Below, in pieces: positions 1-4,931 of a stretch of 6,743 nt of DNA. Each line of letters opens with the position of its first letter. Within the stretch, counting starts at the first letter, position 1. The stretch spans positions 1 through 6,743 of the forward strand of contig JALWEW010000132.1 of the NCBI GenBank assembly GCA_027039295.1, given 5' to 3'. The stretch comes from Acidilobaceae archaeon. Lineage in GTDB: Archaea; Thermoproteota; Thermoprotei_A; Sulfolobales; Acidilobaceae. The translations under genes and the position numbers were made by a program. A model generated the notes under the pieces. It saw only the letters and a program-made list of their open reading frames with translations, made no database searches and had not been told where the DNA came from.

Positions 1-900
1 GACCACCTCCCTGCCATCGACCCTCAGGGCCACCCACTCGTACCAGACGCCCTCGGGGGGCCTGAAGCCGAAGGCGTTGAGAGCCAGGTCGACGCAGCTG
101 TCCCTACTGCCACCGGGCGTGGCGTGGTCCTTGCCGTAGGGCTCGAAGTCCACCGAGAGGACGTACCAGACGCCAGCCCACTCGAGGCGCCAGTTGAGCT
201 TCGAGTCCTCCAGGGGCGCCCAGCCCTCGTGGCCGCAGCTCCTGCACTTGTAGCGGACCCTCCTGTTATCCTCGTCGACCTCGAGGGCGACGGTCGAGTC
301 TATCCTACCGCACCTCTGGCAGCGAGGCTCGATGGGTATCCAGCCCTCAGGGTAGGGCTTCCTGCCACGGTACTTGTTTATGATGCTCCTAACCTTGTCG
401 CGGAGCCTATAGGCCATCAGGGCGAACTCGGCCAGGGGCCCCCTGTAGAGCTCGTGTGTGTAGACGACTTCTATTCTACCGTCAGTGAACTCCCCCAGGT
501 AGGGCCCGAAGTCGCTCCAGAAGTGCTCGACCCAGTTGGAGTGGCACCCCTCTGGGTCGGGGACCCTTATGAGGGGCCAGCCAGTGTAGCGGCGGGCCTC
601 CTCCGGGTTCTTGAAGGCCCTCCTCTGGCTTTCCTTGCCCTTCCAGGGATCCTGGGTGTAGACGGTGAGGAGCTGCCTAACTCTGTAGCCCCTAGACTCG
701 AGGATCCTCCTGAGAGCCTCAACAAGCAGTACCTCCCCTCTGAGCCTCCCGATGTGCTGCGCCCCCGACACGCTGAGGCCCCCGTTGAAGACTAGCACGT
801 CCTTACCGCGGCTCCTGAGCTTCTCCTCCAACTCATCGGCCAGCTTGTCGATCCAGTGGATCCTCAGTGCAGCCCACTTAGAGGTCGCCGTGCCACTCAA
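1..900 (-). CDS. lysS: Lysyl-tRNA synthetase, class I (N-terminal 300 residues, cut by window edge)
   Basis: This enzyme charges tRNA-Lys with lysine in the cytoplasm using the class I (Rossmann) fold, the form found in many archaea and a few bacteria. The translated frame begins SGTATSKWAALRIHWIDKLA and carries the class I nucleotide-binding HIGH-type motif HIGRLRGE at residues 49-56, just after VFNGGLSVSGAQ. A four-cysteine zinc-knuckle-like pair follows (C194, C197, C219, C222), then the family segment YGKDHATPGGSRDS at about 256-269. The family's KMSKS signature should come just after residue 300, outside the window; full proteins are usually a little over 500 residues, so roughly the N-terminal 60% is present. 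I chose TTG at 900-898 because the conserved protein begins there; the frame stays open upstream, but nothing upstream looks conserved. The RBS is weak. It is divergent from the prenyltransferase gene at 995. Family assignment is nearly certain; the start is less so. Confidence 0.95.
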   Translation of the reverse strand, partial: MSGTATSKWAALRIHWIDKLADELEEKLRSRGKDVLVFNGGLSVSGAQHIGRLRGEVLLVEALRRILESRGYRVRQLLTVYTQDPWKGKESQRRAFKNPEEARRYTGWPLIRVPDPEGCHSNWVEHFWSDFGPYLGEFTDGRIEVVYTHELYRGPLAEFALMAYRLRDKVRSIINKYRGRKPYPEGWIPIEPRCQRCGRIDSTVALEVDEDNRRVRYKCRSCGHEGWAPLEDSKLNWRLEWAGVWYVLSVDFEPYGKDHATPGGSRDSCVDLALNAFGFRPPEGVWYEWVALRVDGREVV

Positions 901-907
901 GCCCCTA

Positions 908-919
908 AGCCCCGGGGCT
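908..919. repeat. 12-bp perfect palindrome next to the lysS start
   Basis: AGCCCCGGGGCT is perfectly self-complementary and lies 8 bp upstream of the lysS TTG, about where transcription would begin if the AT-rich element near 942 is the lysS TATA box. That position suits an operator or a 5' leader hairpin. In such GC-rich DNA a chance palindrome of this kind is quite possible, so a function is only a suggestion. Confidence 0.35.
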
Positions 920-936
920 GGCGCTGGGTTTGTGAG

Positions 937-946
937 GGATAAATCC
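937..946. promoter_or_regulatory. TATA-like element shared by two divergent genes
   Basis: GGATAAATCC is the only AT-rich patch in the 94 bp between the lysS start (900) and the prenyltransferase start (995). Its centre, near 942, would place initiation around 916 on the minus strand and around 968 on the plus strand, using the usual archaeal spacing of about 26 bp. That gives leaders of roughly 16 and 27 nt. The arms GGAT/ATCC are complementary, so the element looks TATA-like from both directions. No clear BRE was seen on either side. Assignment is by position and composition only. Confidence 0.45.
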
Positions 947-949
947 TGG

Positions 950-968
950 CCCCGCAACGACTGCGGGG
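950..968. repeat. Inverted repeat, 6-bp arms, in the prenyltransferase promoter/leader region
   Basis: CCCCGC (950-955) and GCGGGG (963-968) are perfect inverted repeats around a 7-nt spacer AACGACT. The repeat sits between the TATA-like element near 942 and the GTG at 995 and ends about at the predicted start of transcription, a position where an archaeal repressor would block initiation. The arms are pure G/C, so chance is a fair alternative. Confidence 0.3.
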
Positions 969-994
969 GCGGTGCTGAGACCCTGGCGTTTGGG

Positions 995-1831
995 GTGAAG
1001 GCCTGCCTGGAGGCGCTGAGACCCGCCAACTCGGCCATGCTAGGTTTTGCTGTCATAGTTGGGGCAGCTATAGCTGCTGGGGGCCCGCCTCCCTTAGAGG
1101 CCTCGCTCTACGCCTTCGCCACAGGCTTCTTCCTCGGGGCCTCGGCCATGGTCCTCAACGATATAGTAGATGTAGAGGTGGACAGGGTTAACGCGCCGGG
1201 CCGCCCTATACCCTCGGGCCGGCTGGGCCTCAGGGCCGCCTGGGCCTGCTTCGCCGCCTTAACCCTCGCGGGCCTAGTGTCAGCTGCGGCTACGGGGCTC
1301 TACACGTTCGCCATAGCCCTTGCCGCCTGGGGGGTGGCGAGCCTCTACGATGCATGGGGCAAGAGGAGTGGACTGCCGGGGAACGCTATGGTGGCATTCA
1401 ACGTTGCTGTACCACTCATCTACGGTGAGGCGCTTGTCGGGAGGTTCAGCCCCGCGGTAACGGTGTTCTGGGCCATGGTATTCCTGACGGCCCTGGCGAG
1501 GGAGGTGGCCAAGGGCATCGCGGACGTGGAGGGTGACAGGCTGGCCGGGGTACGGACAGTCGCCGTCTCGAGGGGCACGAGGGCCGCCGCGAGGCTGGCC
1601 GCGCTGCTCTACGCGGCCGCTGCCGTCCTGAGCCCTGTGCCGCTGCTCAGGGGCTGGGTGAACCCCTTAGCCTACGGGGTCCCCGTAGCGGTCGTGGACG
1701 CTCTCCTCGCGTTGGCGGCCGCGAGGCTCCTCGCCTCCCCCGTGAAGCCGGTCGCCCTCTGGCACAAGAGGCTGGTCCTCCTAGCAATGCTCCTGGGTCT
1801 CATAGGCTTCTACCTAGGCGTCACAGTGTAG
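995..1831 (+). CDS. UbiA-family prenyltransferase, probable digeranylgeranylglyceryl phosphate (DGGGP) synthase
   Basis: This integral membrane enzyme probably adds the second geranylgeranyl chain to geranylgeranylglyceryl phosphate, a committed step of archaeal ether-lipid synthesis. The 278-residue product has both UbiA aspartate motifs: NDIVDVEVD (55-63, NDxxDxxxD) and DVEGD (177-181), which bind Mg2+ and the prenyl diphosphate. About eight or nine hydrophobic helices cover the rest (for example near 14-29, 37-54, 82-98, 131-147, 200-215 and 256-275). The beginning VKACLEALRPANSAM matches the usual LxxxRPxN start of the archaeal subfamily, so I use GTG 995. The frame is open back to about 752, but that part runs antisense to lysS and resembles no UbiA protein. 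The RBS is poor, fitting a first gene with a short leader. A different prenyl acceptor (quinone-type UbiA) is possible, but the length and N-terminus favour DGGGP synthase. The next gene starts 9 bp after its stop. Confidence 0.85.
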   Translation: MKACLEALRPANSAMLGFAVIVGAAIAAGGPPPLEASLYAFATGFFLGASAMVLNDIVDVEVDRVNAPGRPIPSGRLGLRAAWACFAALTLAGLVSAAATGLYTFAIALAAWGVASLYDAWGKRSGLPGNAMVAFNVAVPLIYGEALVGRFSPAVTVFWAMVFLTALAREVAKGIADVEGDRLAGVRTVAVSRGTRAAARLAALLYAAAAVLSPVPLLRGWVNPLAYGVPVAVVDALLALAAARLLASPVKPVALWHKRLVLLAMLLGLIGFYLGVTV

Positions 1832-1840
1832 GGGGATGGG

Positions 1841-2563
1841 GTGTTGTTCGAGATCATAGGAGAGGTGGAGCCCACGAGGAGCAGGGAGAAGCTCGAGAAG
1901 TGGATCCCTCCCCTTCGGGGCCTCCTCGACTGGATCGACGTGCCGGAGTCCCCCCTCGGCGTGCCTAGGGCTCATAGCGTGGCAGTCGCAGCCTACATAC
2001 AGGAGAGGTACGGGATACCGGGTATAGCCCACGTGCGTGTGTCGGATGTGAACCTGGTGGCCTTTAAGAGCCTCGTTGGGGCCGCCGTCCTCCTAGGCGT
2101 TACCCGGCTCGTCGCCCTCAGGGGCGACCCGCCATCCGAGGGGGGCGAGTGCGGCCACCTACGCCCAGAGGATGCTATCGGTCTAGCGAGGAGCCACGGC
2201 CTCGGAGCCGTGGAGGTCGGGGTCCTCGTCAGCGCTAGGAGGGCGCCCGCGGAGATTTCCGCTCGGCTTCGCAGCCGCCCAGACTTCGCGTTCATACTCA
2301 ACTCCACGCCGCAGAGTCTACGCAGCCTAGTGCCTGAGGCCCAGGCCCTGGGTGTCAGGATTTACCCCTACCTTGTCGTGGAGACCGAGCGCAATAGGTG
2401 GCTCACCTCCAGGATGCCAGCCTATGTGCCACGCTACAGCCTCGAATCGGTTCCCGCTGTCGCCAGCGAGCTAGAGGGTCTGGCTGACGGGGTAGTCCTC
2501 AGCGTGCCAGCCGACTACACGGGCCTAGCAGAGGCCGCCCGCCTGGTGAGGCGCATGCCCTGA
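1841..2563 (+). CDS. Methylenetetrahydrofolate reductase-like (MetF-like) TIM-barrel protein, short and divergent
   Basis: The 240-residue product has the layout of the flavin-dependent MTHFR barrel. Strand 1 has E8-x-x-P11, aligning by eye with the catalytic Glu28 region of E. coli MetF. Residues 33-42 read DVPESPLGVP. Segment VRVSDVNLVAFKSLVGAAVL (65-84) corresponds to the family's RDxNxxAlxSxLLGA, and LRGDPP (93-98) matches the GD(L/P)P element whose Asp contacts the flavin. Differences are clear: the canonical Arg of the RD.N motif is Ser68, the later substrate-binding Gln region reads ILNSTP (152-157), and the protein is about 50 residues shorter than typical MetF. It therefore may use a modified pterin, or may not be a true reductase. 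GTG 1841 is the start, 9 bp after the upstream stop with a G-rich stretch between. The formyl-THF cyclo-ligase homologue follows directly, which supports a C1-pterin role. Family is fairly sure; reaction is not. Confidence 0.75.
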   Translation: MLFEIIGEVEPTRSREKLEKWIPPLRGLLDWIDVPESPLGVPRAHSVAVAAYIQERYGIPGIAHVRVSDVNLVAFKSLVGAAVLLGVTRLVALRGDPPSEGGECGHLRPEDAIGLARSHGLGAVEVGVLVSARRAPAEISARLRSRPDFAFILNSTPQSLRSLVPEAQALGVRIYPYLVVETERNRWLTSRMPAYVPRYSLESVPAVASELEGLADGVVLSVPADYTGLAEAARLVRRMP

Positions 2564-2567
2564 GGTG
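2562..2567 (+). promoter_or_regulatory. Ribosome binding site GAGGTG that decides the next start
   Basis: GAGGTG matches the archaeal anti-SD (CACCUC near the 16S 3' end) exactly. It lies 6 nt before ATG 2574 and overlaps the upstream TGA stop, suggesting translational coupling. The alternative in-frame GTG at 2565 lies inside this motif and so would lack it. Confidence 0.7.
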
Positions 2568-2573
2568 CCCCCT

Positions 2574-3323
2574 ATGCCGGAGGTGAAGGCGGAGAAGGAT
2601 AGGATAAGGAGGTCAATCTGGGACCGACTCCTCAGAGAGGGCCTGGCCAGGCCCCCACTGCCGCCTCACGGCAGGATACCGAACTTCGCGTGCTCCCGCG
2701 CGGCCGCAGAGAGGCTCTTCGGGACCCCGGAGTGGAGGAGGGCCCGCGTCGTCAAGGTTAACCCCGACTCGCCCCAGAGGCCCGTGAGGCTTGAGGCCCT
2801 CAGGGAGGGTAAGCTGCTCATAATGCCGACGCCCAGGCTCAGGAGGGGCTTCCTCTTGCTGGACCCGGCCCGCATACCGGCTAGGAGCTACCCGACGGCA
2901 TCAACGATAAGGGGGGCCTTCAGGTGGGGCCTCCTCCTCTCTAGGCTAGCGGACCTCGAGCGGCTTCCAAGGCTCGACTTGATAGTCGAGGGTAGCGTGG
3001 CCGTCGACCTATGGGGAGGCAGGCTGGGCAAGGGCGAGGGCTACGGGGAGCTGGAGTACGCAATCCTCGCCGAGCTAGGCAAGGCGGGTGAGGACACCCC
3101 GATAGCCACGACAGTACATGATGTGCAGGTTGTAGGGGAGAGGCTCCCGCAGGACCCATGGGACGTGCCCATAGACATAATAGCCACGCCCACGAGGCTC
3201 ATAAGAATCAGAGAGAGGCCCACCAGACCCCCGGGGATCCTCTGGGATCTACTACCCGAGGAGAAGCTGAGGGAGATACCCCTGCTATCCGAGATTAAGC
3301 GCTCGAGGAGCCCACGTAATTAA
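2574..3323 (+). CDS. 5-formyltetrahydrofolate cyclo-ligase (MTHFS) family protein
   Basis: Members of this fold convert 5-formyl-THF to 5,10-methenyl-THF with ATP and Mg2+ in the cytoplasm, returning a dead-end folate to the C1 pool. The 249-residue protein starts with a helix EKDRIRRSIWDRLL (7-20) like canonical MTHFS. It then has VKVNPDSPQRPVR (60-72), LIMPTPRL (82-89) and the phosphate/ATP loop GGRLGKGEGYGELEYAIL (148-165), the counterpart of the canonical RLGxGxGYYD. Near the C-terminus HDVQV (182-186) and DVPIDIIATPT (197-207) match the family's lP...DvplD.iiT. The PDSPQ and GKGEGYGELE forms are those of the archaeal/MTHFSD-like branch rather than classical MTHFS, so the exact substrate (folate, modified pterin or another 5-formyl compound) is open. 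ATG 2574 is preferred because of its RBS; GTG 2565 would add three residues. It sits 10 bp after the MTHFR-like gene and is probably coupled to it. Confidence 0.85.
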   Translation: MPEVKAEKDRIRRSIWDRLLREGLARPPLPPHGRIPNFACSRAAAERLFGTPEWRRARVVKVNPDSPQRPVRLEALREGKLLIMPTPRLRRGFLLLDPARIPARSYPTASTIRGAFRWGLLLSRLADLERLPRLDLIVEGSVAVDLWGGRLGKGEGYGELEYAILAELGKAGEDTPIATTVHDVQVVGERLPQDPWDVPIDIIATPTRLIRIRERPTRPPGILWDLLPEEKLREIPLLSEIKRSRSPRN

Positions 3324-3325
3324 TC
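3314..3325 (+). promoter_or_regulatory. Possible internal TATA-like element before the macro-domain gene
   Basis: The patch CGTAATTAATCC, overlapping the MTHFS-family stop codon, is strikingly AT-rich for this DNA. Its centre, near 3320, is about 25 bp upstream of the TTG/GTG pair at 3345/3348, so it could drive a leaderless or short-leader transcript for the macro-domain gene and ubiX. It may equally be just the end of the preceding coding region. Confidence 0.3.
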
Positions 3326-3356
3326 CCCGCAGCACGTTAACGCCTTGGTGGCGGGG

Positions 3357-3917
3357 ATGGAGTGCTTCAGCCTGCCGGGCGGCAGGATCCTGGTGGTCGC
3401 GGAGGGCGACATAACTAAGGCTTCAGTAGACGCTATAGTAAACGCAGCCAACAGCCTCATGATAATGGGCGGCGGCGTGGCCGGGGCCATAAAGAGAGCC
3501 GGGGGACCCGAGATCGAGGAGGAGGCCATGGAGCACGCACCCGTACCTGTGGGCGAGGCCATAGCCACAGGGGCCGGCAGGCTCCGGGCTAGGTATGTGA
3601 TACACGCCCCCACAATGGAGAGGCCCGCCATGAGGATACCGCTGGAGAACGCCGTCAAGGCGACGCGGGCGGCCCTCCGCAAGGCCCTCGAGTTGGGCGT
3701 GGAGTCCGTAGCACTCCCAGCCATGGGGGCCGGCGTTGGGGGCCTCTCGGTCAGGGAGGTAGCCAAAGCCATGGCTAGCGTTGCGAGGGAGACCGGCCCC
3801 AAGATCATAGTATTCGTGGCCTACGGTTCCAACGCCTATAAGGAGATGCTGGAAGGAGTCCGGGAGGCCCTGGGTGAGCCCGTGGGATGCCCTGCAGGCC
3901 TGAGAGTGTTTCAGTAG
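3357..3917 (+). CDS. Macro-domain protein (ADP-ribose binding / possible ADP-ribosyl or O-acetyl-ADP-ribose hydrolase)
   Basis: A single macro domain of 186 residues fills the protein. ADP-ribose contacts visible by family pattern are GDIT (17-20, Asp18 to adenine), AIVNAAN (26-32), the glycine loop GGGVAGAIKRAGG (38-50), ATGAGRL (70-76), a VIHAP strand (81-85), and GAGVGGL (124-130) for the diphosphate. The catalytic Asp of MacroD-type hydrolases (GGGVD) is Ala42 here; this GGGVA form resembles archaeal Af1521-like and macroH2A-like domains, which bind ADP-ribose and in some cases act on ADP-ribose-1''-phosphate or ADP-ribosylated glutamate. I chose ATG 3357, with GGTG a few bases upstream; TTG 3345 and GTG 3348 are in-frame alternatives adding four or three residues. 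Its 3' end overlaps ubiX by 31 bp, so the two are surely co-transcribed. Family is sure; activity is not. Confidence 0.9.
   Translation: MECFSLPGGRILVVAEGDITKASVDAIVNAANSLMIMGGGVAGAIKRAGGPEIEEEAMEHAPVPVGEAIATGAGRLRARYVIHAPTMERPAMRIPLENAVKATRAALRKALELGVESVALPAMGAGVGGLSVREVAKAMASVARETGPKIIVFVAYGSNAYKEMLEGVREALGEPVGCPAGLRVFQ
3873..3877 (+). promoter_or_regulatory. Ribosome binding site GGTGA for ubiX, inside the macro-domain gene
   Basis: GGTGA complements the 16S 3' end and lies 9 nt before ATG 3887. It supports starting ubiX inside the upstream gene; no other ATG, GTG or TTG start in frame precedes the conserved AITGASG segment at a useful distance. Confidence 0.5.
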
Positions 3918-4468
3918 CGATAACGGGGGCCAGCGGGGTCCGCGTGGGCCTGCGCGTAGTCGAAGCCCTGGCCGAGTCCGGCGTTAGGGTGGAGGGGGTA
4001 ATCCTCACTAGGTCGGCCCTCGAGGTGGCCAGGGTAGAGGAGGGCCTAGAGCCCGGGGAGCTGAGGGCTAGGCTCTCGAGGCACTCGAAGGTCTACGACG
4101 AGGACGACTTCAACTCACCCCTCGCGAGCAGCAGTAGCCAACCCGACGCTATGGCGATAGTGCCCGCGAGCACCAAGACCGTGGCGCTGATAGCCCATGG
4201 GATAGCGTCTAACCTCGTGGCCCGGGCGGCCCTGGCGATACTCAGGCTCCGGCGCAGACTCGTGGTTGCACCAAGGGAGACCCCGCTGGGTGTTGCCGAG
4301 CTGGAGAACCTCCTCAAACTGGCTAGGATGGGGGCTGTGGTGGCACCGCTCACGCCCGGCTTCTACGTGAGACCCAAGAGTGTGGATGACATAGTTAACT
4401 TTCTCGCAGGTAAGGTCCTGGACGCCTTGGGGGTTTCCAACAGCCTTTATAGGAGGTGGGGATCCTAG
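3887..4468 (+). CDS. ubiX: UbiX flavin prenyltransferase
   Basis: UbiX joins a dimethylallyl group from dimethylallyl phosphate to FMN, making the prenylated FMN cofactor of UbiD-type decarboxylases. The 193-residue product has the family's normal length and motifs: the FMN-binding ITGASGVRVGLR (12-23), PASTKTVALIAHGIASNLVARA (93-114, usual form P-x-S-x-K-T...G.a.nLi.RAAd), LVVAPRETPLG (125-135) with the phosphate-binding RETPL, a FYxxP near 159-163, and the C-terminal IVNFLAGKVLDALGV (169-183). ATG 3887 lies inside the macro-domain gene with an RBS 9 nt upstream, giving a 31-bp overlap. The UbiD partner is not in this window. In archaea such a partner can be anhydromevalonate phosphate decarboxylase of the mevalonate route, which would tie ubiX to the lipid gene at the head of the operon; that link is inference. 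Its stop TAG shares the CTAG at 4465-4468 with the converging gene. Confidence 0.95.
   Translation: MPCRPESVSVAITGASGVRVGLRVVEALAESGVRVEGVILTRSALEVARVEEGLEPGELRARLSRHSKVYDEDDFNSPLASSSSQPDAMAIVPASTKTVALIAHGIASNLVARAALAILRLRRRLVVAPRETPLGVAELENLLKLARMGAVVAPLTPGFYVRPKSVDDIVNFLAGKVLDALGVSNSLYRRWGS
4465..4468. other. Overlapping convergent stop codons (CTAG)
   Basis: The palindrome CTAG supplies TAG to ubiX on the plus strand (4466-4468) and TAG to the Cys-rich gene on the minus strand (4467-4465). There is no room for a conventional terminator between the two genes, so each transcript must run into the other gene's 3' end. Confidence 0.9.
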
Positions 4469-4827
4469 AACTCCTCCTCCATCTCATCTATATCACTAGC
4501 CTTCCTGAGTTCCTCCTCGAAGTCAACCTGCCTCTTCGCCCGGGCCTGGACGGCGAAGGCGCAGCGTCCGTCGGGTAGCATGGCATGCTTCTCACAGTAG
4601 GCGTACCTGCACTTGGGCCCTATGCACCTGTCACCGGTCCACGAGCATATGGGGACCTTAATGGGTCTCCCCCTATAGTACTCGGTCTTGATTATGAGTG
4701 CGCCCTTGAGGCACTTGAAGTACGGGCAGAGTGGGTTGCACTTATCGCCTATGGGCCTGGGCCTGGGCTCCCTCCTCTCACGGTGGGTCCTCTGGGGCCT
4801 CGGACCTCTAGGACGCCTCGCAGTCAT
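4465..4827 (-). CDS. Unrecognised Cys-rich protein with eight cysteines (putative metal- or Fe-S-binding)
   Basis: I do not recognise a named family. The 120-residue protein has three parts: an Arg/Pro-rich basic N-terminus (about 1-28), a cysteine core (30-89), and an acidic tail ending DEMEEEF. The core spacing is C30-x3-C34-x4-C39-x21-C61-x6-C68-x4-C73-x4-C78-x2-H81-x7-C89, with conserved-looking contexts NPLCPYFKC, GDRCIGPKC and YAYCEKH. Eight Cys plus one His could hold two Zn2+ or a [4Fe-4S] cluster. The basic arm suggests nucleic-acid contact; both points are inference. ATG 4827 is chosen because GGGGTG at 4836-4841 lies 8 nt upstream; GTG 4833 would add two residues but leaves only 2 nt from that motif. 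It lies downstream of the splicing endonuclease gene in the same direction, across a 96-bp structured gap, and converges on ubiX with a 4-bp overlap. Confidence 0.8.
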   Translation of the reverse strand: MTARRPRGPRPQRTHRERREPRPRPIGDKCNPLCPYFKCLKGALIIKTEYYRGRPIKVPICSWTGDRCIGPKCRYAYCEKHAMLPDGRCAFAVQARAKRQVDFEEELRKASDIDEMEEEF

Positions 4828-4874
4828 CTCCACTACACCCCGACCAGGCTAGGATGGGAACGCGGACTCGATCA

Positions 4875-4895
4875 CAGAGGCTCTCAACGCCTCTG
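4875..4895 (-). repeat. Hairpin-forming inverted repeat in the endA/Cys-rich gene spacer
   Basis: CAGAGGC (4875-4881) and GCCTCTG (4889-4895) are perfect 7-bp arms around a 7-nt loop. It lies between the endA stop and the Cys-rich start on the minus strand, about 35 bp upstream of the latter's RBS. It could act as a 5' leader structure for the Cys-rich gene or as an RNA processing or termination site. No T-run follows on the minus strand, so a simple archaeal terminator is not supported. Confidence 0.45.
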
Positions 4896-4897
4896 AG

Positions 4898-4909
4898 CGC
4901 ACCAGCGCC
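4898..4909 (-). repeat. Small inverted repeat GCGC-4-GCGC
   Basis: GCGC arms flank a 4-nt loop (ACCA on the plus strand, TGGT on the minus strand). On its own it is trivial, but it falls between two longer hairpins in the same 96-bp spacer. Chance is likely in this composition. Confidence 0.2.
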
Positions 4910-4914
4910 GCACC

Positions 4915-4931
4915 GGATCTTAACTAGATCC
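4915..4931 (-). repeat. Inverted repeat spanning the endA stop codon
   Basis: GGATCT (4915-4920) and AGATCC (4926-4931) are perfect 6-bp arms around TAACT, with the endA TAG (4924-4926) at the edge of the loop. It could be a 3'-end structure of the endA message. The AT-rich centre could also serve as a weak TATA region for the Cys-rich gene, about 90 bp upstream of its start. Neither role is proven. Confidence 0.35.

Noticed and set aside
124..795. Long plus-strand open frame opposite lysS
   Set aside because: It is antisense to a fully conserved LysRS frame, its translation has low-complexity Val/Pro/Leu composition, and it resembles no protein; long antisense frames are expected in GC-rich DNA.
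752..994. Upstream extension of the prenyltransferase frame (81 extra codons)
   Set aside because: This part is mostly antisense to lysS and covers the promoter region; UbiA-family homology starts at the GTG at 995.
3320..3808. Minus-strand open frame of about 160 codons opposite the macro-domain gene
   Set aside because: The plus strand encodes clear macro-domain motifs; the antisense translation is Ala/Ser/Pro-rich without motifs.
4445..4461. TATA-like CTTTATAG followed by AGGAGGTG, a perfect match to the anti-SD
   Set aside because: Both lie inside the end of ubiX (encoding LYRRW) and no plus-strand gene starts downstream, so this is probably coincidental coding sequence.
4864..4873. Minus-strand GATCGAGTCC resembling a tRNA T-arm
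   Set aside because: The flanking bases do not form the 5-bp T stem, and no acceptor, D or anticodon arm is found nearby.
4585..4896. Plus-strand open frame opposite the Cys-rich gene
   Set aside because: The minus-strand frame has a patterned Cys core, an RBS and a sensible charge layout; the plus-strand translation is Gly/Pro/Leu-rich with no motif.
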